Below, piece by piece: positions 52,792-62,887 of a stretch of DNA of 64,000 nt. Below the pieces are notes generated by a model. It saw nothing but the letters and a program-made list of their open reading frames with translations. It was not told the DNA's origin and searched no databases. Location of the stretch: contig NZ_MTQF01000003.1 of the NCBI RefSeq assembly GCF_001975985.1, forward strand, positions 183,025-247,024. Reading direction: 5' to 3'. A program made the translations under genes and the position numbers. The DNA is from [Flexibacter] sp. ATCC 35103 (GTDB taxonomy: Bacteria > Bacteroidota > Bacteroidia > Flavobacteriales > Flavobacteriaceae). Every line of letters starts with the position of its first letter. The stretch's first letter is position 1.

Positions 52792-54219
52792 CTATACTTG
52801 AATACGTTTCCATTTTCCTCTTTTGTAGAAAAATATTCCCGCTAATGTTATAGCAGTTTCTGCAACCGGAATTGCAATAAAAACTCCTTTTGGTCCCATA
52901 TCAAAATGTTTCGCCAAAATATAGGCTAACGGAATTTGGAACAGCCAAAAACCAAAAAAATTAATTCCGGTTGGTGTCCAGGTATCTCCTGCCCCGTTGA
53001 ACGTGTTGATTAAAACCATTCCGATTCCGTAAAAGATGAATCCGATACTCATAATCTGTAAAGCTTCAACAGCTATTGTTTTTACCAATTCATCATTAGT
53101 AAAAAAAGAAATAATATACTTTCCAAAACATAGTGTAATTACCATGATTGTTGCCATAAAAATGACATTGTATCTGGCTGTGGTATAAACTGATTTTTCG
53201 GCACGATCGATTTGTTTTGCACCTAAGTTTTGTCCAACTAGCGTGGCTGCGGCATTACTTAATCCCCAAGCCGGAAGAATAAAAAACATCATGATTCTAA
53301 GCGCCGTCTGATACCCTGCTGATCCATGATCGCCTCCTGTTGTTGCAACCAATTGCGCCAGAAATATCCAGCTGCAAGAAGCAATAACAAATTGTAAAAC
53401 ACCGGGAGCGGCTATTTTGACTAATGCTTTTATCTGATGAAAATCCGGTATGAAATAGGAGATTTTAATTTTTAAAACTCCATTACCCCAAAACAAATGA
53501 TATAATTGGTACAACACCCCAATGGTTCTCCCTAATGTTGTTGCTATAGCTGCACCTGTTAATCCAAAAGCTGGAATTGGCCCAAGACCATTAATTAATA
53601 CTGGACATAAAATGATATTGCAAATATTCGCTAACCAAAGACTTTTCATGGCAATAGCGGCATTTCCGGCTCCACGAAATATTCCGTTGATCAGGAATAA
53701 AAGCATAATACATAAACTTCCGCCAATCATAATTTGAGTAAAGATATAACCGTGTTCTGCGGCTTCTGCAGATGCACCCATCAAAATCAAAATTTCTTTG
53801 GCATACATAACTCCCAGAATACTAATGATAGTATTAATTATCAATGCAACTATAATAGCCTGCATTCCGGCTTTTGCTGCAGCAACAGGATTTTTTTCGC
53901 CTATGCGTCTTGCTACAACTGCTGTTGCAGCCATACTCATACCAATTGCGACTGAATATATAATAGTAAGGACAGATTCTGTCAAACCAACGGTTTGAAT
54001 GGCAAAACTGCTATGCTCTAAATGTCCTACGAAATATAAATCGACTAAAGCAAAAACAGATTCCATCATCATTTCTAAAACCATCGGGATGGCCAATAGA
54101 ATAACGGCTTTTTTTATGCTTCCTGCGGTATAATCAAAAGATTCATCTCCTTTGATTGCTTGTTTTAAAGTGGTGAAAATTTTAGAAAATAAACTTTTCT
54201 TTATTGTTGTTTCTGTCAT
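52792..54219 (-). CDS. MATE-family efflux transporter
   Basis: A 475-residue inner-membrane protein with about 12 hydrophobic segments in two homologous halves (VILLAIPMVLEMMMESVFALVDLYFVG and the second-half VKIAAPGVLQFVIASCSWIFLAQLV). It fits the NorM/DinF group that exports drugs with sodium or protons. It is a single gene with no regulator beside it. Confidence 0.92.
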   Translation of the reverse strand: MTETTIKKSLFSKIFTTLKQAIKGDESFDYTAGSIKKAVILLAIPMVLEMMMESVFALVDLYFVGHLEHSSFAIQTVGLTESVLTIIYSVAIGMSMAATAVVARRIGEKNPVAAAKAGMQAIIVALIINTIISILGVMYAKEILILMGASAEAAEHGYIFTQIMIGGSLCIMLLFLINGIFRGAGNAAIAMKSLWLANICNIILCPVLINGLGPIPAFGLTGAAIATTLGRTIGVLYQLYHLFWGNGVLKIKISYFIPDFHQIKALVKIAAPGVLQFVIASCSWIFLAQLVATTGGDHGSAGYQTALRIMMFFILPAWGLSNAAATLVGQNLGAKQIDRAEKSVYTTARYNVIFMATIMVITLCFGKYIISFFTNDELVKTIAVEALQIMSIGFIFYGIGMVLINTFNGAGDTWTPTGINFFGFWLFQIPLAYILAKHFDMGPKGVFIAIPVAETAITLAGIFFYKRGKWKRIQV

Positions 54220-54390
54220 GATGTGTTAGGATAAAAAATGGTATTAGCTCAGATACAATAATCTGAACTCGAAAAAATAAACGTAAGTATCCTAATTATT
54301 CAAAAAAATAAAATAGGATTAGGCAGAAACAATCATAAACTGTAGTTTTTTAAGAGGATAAATATAAGTAATATTTTTTAGGAAGAAATA

Positions 54391-55590
54391 TTAATCCAAT
54401 AACTTTTTACTTACTCTGCTACTGGCAATTAAAGAAGCTACAAAACCTAGTGATACAATCGTTCCCATAACTATAACTACGTTTTCGAGATTGAAAACTA
54501 CGGGATATGCCAAGGTTGGCGTAATCATGATTAGTTCATATTGTTGCTGTAAAAGCACTAAAATAATACCCAGGACAAGGCCAATTATACCTCCAAAAAC
54601 GCTGAGTAAAGTTCCCTGAAGCAGGAATATTTTTCGCAGGCTATTGATTTCTGTTCCCAGATTAAAAAGGGTTTTTAAGTTTCCTTTCTTTTCTAAAATC
54701 ATCATAATCAAAGCTCCAACTAAATTAAAAAGTGCTACAATAATTACTAAAGTAAAAATCAGGTAAACAACAATATTCTCTGTATTCAGCATTTTGTACA
54801 AAGACTCATTAAGTTGGGCTCTGTTTTTTAATGTGATTTTATTATTGAAAATTGTTTTTAGTTGATCACTAATAGCATTTTCATTGACATTATCTTTCAG
54901 ATTAAATTCTATTCCCGAAATTTGATTGGGTTTGTACATCAATAATTCCTGTGCTAAACCCAAGTCTGCAAAAACATATTTTGAATCTAAATCTTCACTG
55001 ATCGAATAAATTCCAACTGGCAGGACATCTGTTTTATTAAATGCTTCATCAGGATTTTCAATTGCTCCTTTTCCGGGTTTTGGAGCAAAAATTTGTAATG
55101 GATTTTCGAAATCAAGAATTCCCATCGAAAAATCCTGAGCAATTCCGTAGCCAATAACTACCTGATAGGTACCTGGCTTAAACCATTCGCCATTAAAGAG
55201 CTTTTTTTTGATATCGTTTACAACCGGATAGTTTTTGTCGACTCCTTTTAGATAGGTTACCTGCTGTTTGTCTTTAAACAAAAACAGAACCCTTTCTTCA
55301 ATAATTTTGGTGTACGAAACAACACCATCAATCTTTTTAATCTGATTTTCCTGATCTGGTGTAATCAAAAATGATTTTCCGTATGTACTTGTAATTTTTA
55401 AATCGGGATCTATTTCGTTTGTAAACGAAAGACTAAAAATTTTTAATCCGCTAAAAACGGATAATACCACAAACAAAGCCATTGTACCAACAATAATTCC
55501 CATGCTGGCAATACGATTAATAATATTGATAGCATTGTTTTTACTCTTGCTAAAAATATAACGTTTGGCTATGTAAAGGGGGAAATTCAA
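54391..55590 (-). CDS. LolC/LolE-like lipoprotein-releasing permease (FtsX family)
   Basis: A 399-residue inner-membrane protein: one N-terminal helix (IVGTMALFVVLSVFSGL), a large periplasmic domain (about 50-265), then three helices of the FtsX fold (VVYLIFTLVIIVALFNLVGALIMMI, LLSVFGGIIGLVLGIILVLL, and the last one near the end). It starts with TTG two bases after the rbfA stop; the conserved NFPLYIAKRYIFSKSKNNAIN beginning supports this start. Confidence 0.88.
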   Translation of the reverse strand: MNFPLYIAKRYIFSKSKNNAINIINRIASMGIIVGTMALFVVLSVFSGLKIFSLSFTNEIDPDLKITSTYGKSFLITPDQENQIKKIDGVVSYTKIIEERVLFLFKDKQQVTYLKGVDKNYPVVNDIKKKLFNGEWFKPGTYQVVIGYGIAQDFSMGILDFENPLQIFAPKPGKGAIENPDEAFNKTDVLPVGIYSISEDLDSKYVFADLGLAQELLMYKPNQISGIEFNLKDNVNENAISDQLKTIFNNKITLKNRAQLNESLYKMLNTENIVVYLIFTLVIIVALFNLVGALIMMILEKKGNLKTLFNLGTEINSLRKIFLLQGTLLSVFGGIIGLVLGIILVLLQQQYELIMITPTLAYPVVFNLENVVIVMGTIVSLGFVASLIASSRVSKKLLD

Positions 55591-55591
55591 T

Positions 55592-55984
55592 TTATGATTT
55601 TCTTCTTTTTTCTAAAAGATCACGATTTTCAATTGGGTTTTCTCTGTTTGATAACGCATTATCAATTTTTTCGATATAGTCTAAAGAGTCATCGATAAAG
55701 AATACAAGGTTTGGTACACGACGCAATTGCAAACGTACACGTTGTGATAAATCGTGTTTAATTAAAGTACTGTTTGATTTTATACCTTCTAAAGTTTCTT
55801 TGGCTTTATCCTGAGGAAAAATGCTTAAATATACGGTTGCCACAGATAAATCTGAAGTAACACTAACTTTGGATACCGAAATTACCAAATTACTAATTCC
55901 GTTTTTTCTCACTTCACCTTGCAAAATATCAACCAGGTCTTTCTGGATGACACCGCCTATTTTTTTCTGTCTATTTGTTTCCAT
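55592..55984 (-). CDS. rbfA: Ribosome-binding factor A
   Basis: A 130-residue KH-like protein that helps mature the 30S subunit by acting on the 5' end of 16S rRNA. The family pattern is clear: IQKDLVDILQGEV, VSVTSDLSVATVYLSIFPQ, and LRRVPNLVFFIDDSLDYIEKIDNAL. It is placed directly before the LolC-like gene, a common order in Flavobacteriia. Confidence 0.95.
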   Translation of the reverse strand: METNRQKKIGGVIQKDLVDILQGEVRKNGISNLVISVSKVSVTSDLSVATVYLSIFPQDKAKETLEGIKSNSTLIKHDLSQRVRLQLRRVPNLVFFIDDSLDYIEKIDNALSNRENPIENRDLLEKRRKS

Positions 55985-56051
55985 AGTGCAAAAATACTAT
56001 TTTTAAATTTCAATCTTAACAATTTCACTTGAACAATTACAATTGTAACAT

Positions 56052-56079
56052 AAAAAAGGGAGCTATTTAGCTCCCTTTT
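56052..56079. terminator. Terminator of the envelope operon
   Basis: AAAAGGGAGCTA and TAGCTCCCTTTT form a 12-bp stem with a very short loop, flanked by A- and T-runs. It ends two bases before the EnvC-like stop codon on the minus strand. Confidence 0.85.
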
Positions 56080-56080
56080 A

Positions 56081-57361
56081 TTATCTGTTTTGTAACCATC
56101 CTTCGGGATTGTTGTTTGTTGTATTTTGAAGAATCAAAAATTTAATGATTGTTTTTCCGGTATCTCCACTTGTTCTTACTTTTCCAATGACTTGTTTCAC
56201 TTTTACTTTGTCACCTTGATCAACGGATACCTGACTTAGGTTTTGATATACGGTAAAGTAATCTCCATGCTGAATAAAAACAGCTCTGTTTACGGGAGAC
56301 AAGGCTATAACTTTTGATACGACTCCTTCAAATACGGCACGTGCGCTTGCCCCTTGTTCTGTAGTAATCTCTACTCCTGAATTATGAACGGTAAGTGTTG
56401 GATATAATGGATGCGGCTGATCTCCATAACCAAGCGATATAAATCCTTTTTCTACTGGCCAAGGCAGTTTTCCTCTGTTTGCTTTAAAGTCGGCAGCTAA
56501 AATTTTACCTTCCGGTGTTAAAGTAATCCTATCTGATGAATAACTTTTGGGTGCTGATGCTTCTGCTTTTTCTGCTTCGCTGGCTTTACCTTCTGCGATT
56601 CTTTTACGTCTTTCTTCTTCGGCTCTTTGATTCGCTAATCTAATTTGTTCACGGATAAGGTCCTTAATTTTGGCATCGATCCTTCTCGATTCCTGTTGTT
56701 TAGATCTTGTATCTGCAATAATTTTATTTTTATCCTTTTTTATCGAATTAACTAATTTTTGCTGCTCTTGTTTTTCGATTTCCAGACTTTGTTTTTCTTT
56801 TTGATTTTCAGCAATAATCTTTTTCTTAACTTGTCTTTGACCGTCTAACTTTGCATTATAATCTACTAATTCTGCTGTTTTAGACTGAATTTCTAATCCT
56901 TGGTTTTTTCTAAAATTAGTATATTGTTTTAGATACTGAGCTCTTTTATAAGCTTGCAAAAAGCTCTCTGAAGATAAAATAAACATAGCCCTGCTTTGCT
57001 CTGATCTGCTTTTATAGGATTTCAGAATCATCTTTGCATAATCTGCTTTTAATACTTCAAGTTCTTTTTTTAGTTTATTAACCTTCACTTGGTTAATGTA
57101 CATATCATTGCTTAAAAGCTTTTCTTGTTTTGCGGTAGTATTAATAAGTTTCTCTTTTAGTTTGATTTTATTGGCCTGAATCAAAAAAACATTCACTGCT
57201 GATTTTTCTTTTTTCTTTACAGACTGTAACATTTTTTCGTTATCTCTAATTTCCTGCTGAATCTGAGCTTTACGCTGTTCAAGTTTTTCTTGCTGCGAAT
57301 CTTGCGCCCACATAAATGTAGTGGCACATATAAAAATTAGGCTTAGGAGAAATTTTGGCAT
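56081..57361 (-). CDS. EnvC-like murein hydrolase activator (coiled coil plus LytM domain)
   Basis: A 426-residue exported protein: signal peptide (about 1-19, ending in MWAQ), long coiled-coil region (about 20-250), C-terminal LytM/M23 domain. The metal-site residues of active M23 peptidases are changed: HxxxD reads HNSGVEI, and HLS reads QNLS. This suggests a non-catalytic activator of amidases, as EnvC and NlpD are. The ATG at 57361 gives a proper signal peptide. Confidence 0.87.
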   Translation of the reverse strand: MPKFLLSLIFICATTFMWAQDSQQEKLEQRKAQIQQEIRDNEKMLQSVKKKEKSAVNVFLIQANKIKLKEKLINTTAKQEKLLSNDMYINQVKVNKLKKELEVLKADYAKMILKSYKSRSEQSRAMFILSSESFLQAYKRAQYLKQYTNFRKNQGLEIQSKTAELVDYNAKLDGQRQVKKKIIAENQKEKQSLEIEKQEQQKLVNSIKKDKNKIIADTRSKQQESRRIDAKIKDLIREQIRLANQRAEEERRKRIAEGKASEAEKAEASAPKSYSSDRITLTPEGKILAADFKANRGKLPWPVEKGFISLGYGDQPHPLYPTLTVHNSGVEITTEQGASARAVFEGVVSKVIALSPVNRAVFIQHGDYFTVYQNLSQVSVDQGDKVKVKQVIGKVRTSGDTGKTIIKFLILQNTTNNNPEGWLQNR

Positions 57362-57384
57362 GTTTGTGTTTTCTTTTTGCAAAT

Positions 57385-58164
57385 TTACTTAATTATAACT
57401 TTTTTATAACCACTTGGTACGCTATAAGGAAAAGAAAGTTCTTCATTAAATGAAATATTATTATAATTCAGATTAATATTGGTTTTTCCTTTTGGCTGAA
57501 TTGCATTAATTTCAATACTTGTTGGAAGCGTTCCCTGATTAAAAACTTTGCTGTCTGAATATAAAATTTCTAACAATCTGTTTTCTGAAGGTTGTGAAAT
57601 CTCTTCTTTTTGCACTAAATATTTATCTGCATCCAGAAAAAAAGATTTCTTTATGTTTGCCTCTTTTTGATCTTCTAACTTAAAAAGGTTCTCTACAATT
57701 GTCTGTGTATATTTTCCTTTTCTTAAATCGTCAAGTGCTTCTCCAACTAACAAATTCTGAACCTTGCTATAATCTAATTCAGTACCTAACCATTTGCTTA
57801 AACTAGTAAAATCACCTTCATAATAGGTACTGTTTATTTTTTCGTAGTAACTTACTGCTGTTGGTGTTATCAAGGCTTTTGCCATTGTAATACCCAAGAA
57901 ACGAACACTTACTAAAATTTGTTTGTCTTTCTCTATTTTAATTTCTGCTGTAACATTCTGACTTTGTTTTTCATCCGCATATTTTGCACTTGCTTTTATG
58001 TATAAAGTCGAAAAATCTAACTTATTATCATAATGTTTGTCAATTGCTTTCTTGTCTTCTTTTACAACAACTTCTTTAGTGTCATTATTTTGTACTGCAA
58101 CTGCTTTTGATTTACAAGAAACCATAAAAGCTGTTACTAATACTATTGCTATATATTTTTTCAT
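57385..58164 (-). CDS. DUF4292 lipoprotein
   Basis: 259 residues; lipobox MVSC with Cys17. The rest is beta-rich in LolB-like order (DFSTLYIKASAKYADEKQSQNVTAEIKIEKDKQILVSVRFLGI, then LITPTAVSYYEKINSTYYEGDF). The family DUF4292 is common in Bacteroidota and is thought to resemble LolB, but its role is not established. It stands between a TPR protein and the EnvC-like protein, in one operon. Confidence 0.83.
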   Translation of the reverse strand: MKKYIAIVLVTAFMVSCKSKAVAVQNNDTKEVVVKEDKKAIDKHYDNKLDFSTLYIKASAKYADEKQSQNVTAEIKIEKDKQILVSVRFLGITMAKALITPTAVSYYEKINSTYYEGDFTSLSKWLGTELDYSKVQNLLVGEALDDLRKGKYTQTIVENLFKLEDQKEANIKKSFFLDADKYLVQKEEISQPSENRLLEILYSDSKVFNQGTLPTSIEINAIQPKGKTNINLNYNNISFNEELSFPYSVPSGYKKVIIK

Positions 58165-58178
58165 CTGAGTTTACTCTT

Positions 58179-59531
58179 TTATTTTTTCTTCTTTAATAAT
58201 TCACTTGCCTTCAAAAAGTATTCCTCTTTTTTCTTAGCATCTCCCAAACCATTATATGCCTCTCCTAACTGAATATTAAAATTTGCTTCAAGCGTTTTAT
58301 CATCGACTACATAATCGAGTCCCATTTCTAAAACGGTTTTTGCGTTTTTAAATTGTTGTAACTGATTGTTTCCTAGTCCTGCATAATAATAAAATTGAGG
58401 CTGACTTGGGTAAACTTCAATCATATTCATCGCTCTTTTTGTCATTGGTTCAAATTGTTTTGCTTGCGTATAAGCTTCCAGTAACAACAAATTGGTTTCA
58501 CGATCTGTATCTGAATTTGATTTTAAATCTTTTTCATAATACTTAATCGCATTGGCAAACTGACCTTTACTGTGATAAAATTTTCCTATTTCTTTTGCAA
58601 CATCAATCTCTTTATCGTTGTCAAAATAGGCAATTGCTTTTTCCAGATCAGAAGCATATTGTGGATTTTTATTCACATAAATCAAAAACTCATTCAAAGT
58701 ACGATGCTTAATTTTAGAATCAATTTTAGAACTTGACAAAATTACATTCATCGCCTTAATGGCTTTATCTGCCTGGTTTGCGTCAATATAAACTTTAAAC
58801 AAACTTACTTGTGCCCACTCTGATGTAGGTATTTCTTTTGCCAATTGTTTTGCAACTTCAAGAGCTTTATCTGTTTCTTCAGATTTTGAATATAAAAAAA
58901 TCAGATTGATATAATTTGATTCTTCTTTTGGATTCTTTTTAATCAGATCGATGAGATTTCCAGCTTCGGCATTTTGATATTTTCCCTGAGATAAAATCTG
59001 TGATTTGTATCGATCACGATCTTCTGATTTTCCAAATTTATCATTCATTTCATTGATCGTCACAAGTGCTTTATCAAATTGATTTGTAATCATATACAAT
59101 GAAATCAAATCATCTTTGTATTCTTCATCAAAAGCAATTATTTTCTGAATGGTTTCAATTGCCAAAGTATAGTTCTTGGTTTCGTAACTTACATCGTAAA
59201 TTCCTAACCAGTACCATTTATTTTTTTGATCTAATTGGGTTGCTTTTTCAAACGAATCCTGTGCATTTCGATAGTCTTTTAACGACAGATAATTTTTTCC
59301 TAATTCAAAATAAGCTACGGCATCATTAGGTTTTAGCCTTACACATTTTTCTAATGATGTGATAGCTTTATCATAATTTTCAATTCCTTTTTGTTTTAAA
59401 GATTCATAAAAAGCATCTTGATATTCATCCGTTGCCATAGCAATATCTTCGGGTTCTGTTTGAGACATAACCGAAATTGGATTGCAAAGCAAAACGAAAA
59501 ACAAAATCACTATAACTCCTTTTTGTATCAT
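58179..59531 (-). CDS. Exported TPR-repeat protein
   Basis: 450 residues with a signal peptide (MIQKGVIVILFFVLLCNPISVMSQ) and about ten TPR units (PNDAVAYFELGKNYLSLKDY, KGQFANAIKYYEKDLK, PSQPQFYYYAGLGNNQLQQF and others). It is likely a periplasmic scaffold. Its place between a sugar nucleotidyltransferase gene and the DUF4292 gene is usual in Flavobacterium. Confidence 0.87.
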   Translation of the reverse strand: MIQKGVIVILFFVLLCNPISVMSQTEPEDIAMATDEYQDAFYESLKQKGIENYDKAITSLEKCVRLKPNDAVAYFELGKNYLSLKDYRNAQDSFEKATQLDQKNKWYWLGIYDVSYETKNYTLAIETIQKIIAFDEEYKDDLISLYMITNQFDKALVTINEMNDKFGKSEDRDRYKSQILSQGKYQNAEAGNLIDLIKKNPKEESNYINLIFLYSKSEETDKALEVAKQLAKEIPTSEWAQVSLFKVYIDANQADKAIKAMNVILSSSKIDSKIKHRTLNEFLIYVNKNPQYASDLEKAIAYFDNDKEIDVAKEIGKFYHSKGQFANAIKYYEKDLKSNSDTDRETNLLLLEAYTQAKQFEPMTKRAMNMIEVYPSQPQFYYYAGLGNNQLQQFKNAKTVLEMGLDYVVDDKTLEANFNIQLGEAYNGLGDAKKKEEYFLKASELLKKKK

Positions 59532-59579
59532 CTCTAAAATTTAATCTTTAAACAAAAACGGATTTATTAAACTTATAAT

Positions 59580-60596
59580 TTATTCTAAAACCGAATAATC
59601 ACCAATGCTGATACTTGTAAATTTACCATCGTAAACAACATGATTTCCTATCATGGCATTGTCTAAGTTAGCATTTTTTATTTGAGAATAGGTTTGAACC
59701 AGACTATTTTTAATTGAACTATCAATAACATGACACCCTTTTCCTATTGAAACATTTGGTCCAACTGTTGCGTTTTTCAGCACTACATTTTCGCCAATAT
59801 AACAAGGAGGAATAATGGTTGAATTTTCTAATTTCACATCATAATCAACTAAATGTTCTCCGTCATTATGTAAAAAACCCAACATTCTTGAATTCGTTTC
59901 AACAGTAACATCTTTGTTTCCGCAATCCATCCATTCATCGACGCTTCCGGTTTTAAAAACTTTACCGTTTGCCATCATTGCTTTGATACCATCGTTGATT
60001 TGATATTCTCCTCCATTCTGGATATTATTATCCAAAACGCCCTGAAGTTCTTTTTTCAAATCACCAACTTCTTTAAAATAGTAGATTCCGATTACGGCTA
60101 AATCGCTTACGAATTCTTTTGGTTTTTCAACCAGTTCTATAATTTCATTATTGGCATTTAATTTTACTACACCAAATGCTTCCGGCTGTTCTACTTGTTT
60201 TACCCAAATTACGGCATCAGCAGCAGGATCTAATTCAAAATCAGCTCTGATTAAAGTATCTGCGTACGCAATAACTGCAGGACCTGATAAAGATTCCTTG
60301 GCACACATAATAGCGTGACCTGTACCTAATGGTAAATCCTGACGATATATTGAAGCTTTTGCTCCTAAACTTCCAGCAAGTTCTTCTAAACTTGTAACAA
60401 GATCATCCCCAAAAAAAGCAGGATCTCCTAAAATAAAAGCCACTTCTTCGATAGGTTCTTTTAATATTTTAGCAATATCTTCGACTAAACGATGAACAAT
60501 AGATTTTCCTGCAACAGGAATTAATGGTTTTGGAACAGTTAAAGTATGTGGCCTTAGTCTTGATCCCCGACCCGCCATTGGAACGATTATTTTCAT
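59580..60596 (-). CDS. Sugar-1-phosphate nucleotidyltransferase with left-handed beta-helix tail
   Basis: 338 residues. The N-terminal domain has the signature VPMAGRGSRLRPHTLTVPKPLIPVAG, and the substrate loop DTLIRADFELDP and VEKPKEF follow. The C-terminal part shows hexapeptide-like repeats (NSTIIPPCYIGENVVLKNATVGPNVSIG). It makes a nucleotide-activated sugar for the cell surface. The donor nucleotide cannot be read from sequence alone. Confidence 0.88.
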   Translation of the reverse strand: MKIIVPMAGRGSRLRPHTLTVPKPLIPVAGKSIVHRLVEDIAKILKEPIEEVAFILGDPAFFGDDLVTSLEELAGSLGAKASIYRQDLPLGTGHAIMCAKESLSGPAVIAYADTLIRADFELDPAADAVIWVKQVEQPEAFGVVKLNANNEIIELVEKPKEFVSDLAVIGIYYFKEVGDLKKELQGVLDNNIQNGGEYQINDGIKAMMANGKVFKTGSVDEWMDCGNKDVTVETNSRMLGFLHNDGEHLVDYDVKLENSTIIPPCYIGENVVLKNATVGPNVSIGKGCHVIDSSIKNSLVQTYSQIKNANLDNAMIGNHVVYDGKFTSISIGDYSVLE

Positions 60597-60765
60597 TTTA
60601 TCTTTTTATTTTTATTCGAAGATTAAAAAAAATCTCCTGAGTTTGGTTCTTAATTTTTAACCTCAAAGGCTAATTTATTTTCTCTTTGTACTTAAATTTT
60701 TACCGCAAAGCTCGCAAAGGATTATTCGCAAAGTTCACTAAGTTTTTCATTTCATTTTTAAGGTC

Positions 60766-60852
60766 GCAAAGCGTGTAAACTGATTACTGTAACTGCGACT
60801 AAAAACTATTTAACCGCAAAGTGAGTAAACTGAAAACTGCGACTGAAAACTA
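60766..60852. repeat. Imperfect direct repeat reaching the dut stop codon
   Basis: Copies 60766-60809 and 60816-60852 share GCAAAG, GTAAACTGA and ACTGCGACT.AAAACTA. The second copy ends in the stop codon of dut. Additional CGCAAAG units lie at 60700-60735 in the same gap. Confidence 0.6.
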
Positions 60853-61284
60853 CTTCACACCTGTACTCCCAAAACCACCTTCGCCTCTTGATGTTTCAGA
60901 AAGTTCTGCAACTTCGATCCATTCGGCTCTTTCGTGTTGGGCAATAATTAGTTGTGCAATTCTTTCTCCGTTTTCGATTACAAATTCTTCATTTGATAAA
61001 TTTACTAAAATTACCCCTATTTCACCTCTATAATCGGCATCAACAGTTCCTGGAGAATTTAAAACAGTAACTCCTTTTTTAGCAGCTAAACCGCTCCTTG
61101 GTCGAACTTGTGCTTCATAACCTATTGGTAATTCAATAAAAAGTCCCGTTTTTACAATGGTTCTTTCTAATGGCTTTAATGTTATAGATTCGGTTAAATT
61201 GGCACGTAAGTCCATTCCTGCCGAAGCAATTGTTTCGTAGTTTGGTAATGCGTGTTGTGATTTGTTGATAATTTGTATTTTCAT
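60850..61284 (-). CDS. dut: Deoxyuridine 5'-triphosphate nucleotidohydrolase
   Basis: A 144-residue trimeric dUTPase that hydrolyses dUTP to dUMP and keeps uracil out of DNA. The five motifs are visible: [47 protein letters not shown] and the C-terminal GEGGFGSTG. It lies between the flippase and nucleotidyltransferase genes, a common order in this group. Confidence 0.97.
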   Translation of the reverse strand: MKIQIINKSQHALPNYETIASAGMDLRANLTESITLKPLERTIVKTGLFIELPIGYEAQVRPRSGLAAKKGVTVLNSPGTVDADYRGEIGVILVNLSNEEFVIENGERIAQLIIAQHERAEWIEVAELSETSRGEGGFGSTGVK

Positions 61285-61333
61285 TTTTATTTTAAAAGAT
61301 TAAAAATCAAATCGAATTTGGTTAAATTCAATT

Positions 61334-62794
61334 TTACTTTCTATTCATAATTCCTTTGATTGTTGTTTTTTCGTTGTGATACACAAAATACATGAATGCT
61401 AATAATAACGGAATTCCAACAAAATAATTCTCTCTAAATCCGTAAAAGGAAATCGCCGAAAACCCAATTGAAATTCCCAAATAAGCTCCAATTTTATTCA
61501 TGTCATATGGTATTGGATAATATTTATTTCCTAAAACATACGAAATTAACATCATACTTCCGTAAGCAGAAATAGTTGCAATTGCTGAACCGTAGTAACT
61601 GTATTTTGGAATTAAAAAATAGTTTAAAACCAATGTTACAATTGCTCCAACAATCGAAATATATGCTCCAATTTTTGTTTTATCTGTCAGTTTATACCAA
61701 ACTGATAAGTTGTTATAAATTCCTAAAAAGAAGTTTGCCAATATAATTAGCGGAACTACTTTCATGGCTTCCCAATATTCTTTATTGTCAAGCAAAAGAT
61801 ATTTTAGAACATCTGCAAATACAATAACTCCCAATAAAATCAATGAACCAAAAATTACAAAGTATTTTGTGATCACTGCATAAGTTTGTGGTGCATTTGC
61901 ATTTTTAGCATGACTAAAAAAGAAAGGTTCAATTCCTAATCTAAAAGCTGTTGCAAACAAAACCATAAAAAGTCCTAATTTATAACAAGCGGAATAGGCT
62001 CCAACTTCAGATTTTGCAAGATTTTCAGGTAATAAATATCCCAAAAGGATTTTATCAAAATGTTCGTTAACTGCAAAGGCTAATCCTGCCACCAAAATTG
62101 GTAAACCGTATTTCATCATTTTCTTCCAAAGTACGGGATCAAATTTTCTTCCAAGGGAAAGATAATTCGGCGAAAGCACTATAAACGTAGCTAAACTCGC
62201 CAATAGATTTGCTATGAAAATATAAGCAATCTGGAAATTCTCAACATATAGATTATCCCAAACCGAATTAGGGTTTGAAGCGGCAAGTTTTGGTAAGTAT
62301 ATTAAAAAGAAAAAGTTTAGCAACATATTGATTACTACATTTCCAATCTTAATTGCGGCATAAACCATTGGTCTCTGATTGGCTCTTAGTTTAGAAAATG
62401 GCACTAATACCAAAGCATCTAAAACTAATATCCAAACTGAATAGGTAATATATTGTACATCAACTTCGGCAAGAGTTGCCAATGTGTTTCTAAAAATTAA
62501 AGCAGCAAATAAGAAAATAATTGAGGACCAGAATATTGATATTGTCGAAGTTGCTATTACATTTTTCTTGTCATCCTCGGCACTATAGAATCTAAAAAAT
62601 GCCGTTTCCATTCCGTATGAAAGAACCACATTAAAGAAAACCATCCATGACAAAACGATCGAAACCTCGCCATATTCTGCAGTTGGTAAAATACCGGTAT
62701 ACAATCTTACCAATAAAAAACTTAGCATTCTTGGCAATACCGTTGCTAGTCCGTAAATAGCAGTTTGTTTGAACAGATTTTTATATAATCCCAA
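61334..62794 (-). CDS. Lipopolysaccharide/oligosaccharide flippase (Wzx-like)
   Basis: About 486 residues and 12-14 hydrophobic segments in the polysaccharide-exporter order (LFKQTAIYGLATVLPRMLSFLLVRLYT, then GEVSIVLSWMVFFNVVLSYGMETAFFRF). It moves lipid-linked sugars across the inner membrane. I take TTG at 62794, which gives the usual start (GLYKNLFKQT); a TTG at 62824 would add ten residues. No ATG fits. Confidence 0.87.
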   Translation of the reverse strand: MGLYKNLFKQTAIYGLATVLPRMLSFLLVRLYTGILPTAEYGEVSIVLSWMVFFNVVLSYGMETAFFRFYSAEDDKKNVIATSTISIFWSSIIFLFAALIFRNTLATLAEVDVQYITYSVWILVLDALVLVPFSKLRANQRPMVYAAIKIGNVVINMLLNFFFLIYLPKLAASNPNSVWDNLYVENFQIAYIFIANLLASLATFIVLSPNYLSLGRKFDPVLWKKMMKYGLPILVAGLAFAVNEHFDKILLGYLLPENLAKSEVGAYSACYKLGLFMVLFATAFRLGIEPFFFSHAKNANAPQTYAVITKYFVIFGSLILLGVIVFADVLKYLLLDNKEYWEAMKVVPLIILANFFLGIYNNLSVWYKLTDKTKIGAYISIVGAIVTLVLNYFLIPKYSYYGSAIATISAYGSMMLISYVLGNKYYPIPYDMNKIGAYLGISIGFSAISFYGFRENYFVGIPLLLAFMYFVYHNEKTTIKGIMNRK

Positions 62795-62887
62795 AATAAT
62801 TTTATAATAAAGTTTGTAAAACAAAAATAACCAATTCTTTGGTTTATTATTGATTTTGTTGGTTCAATAAAAAAACTTGCGTGAATT

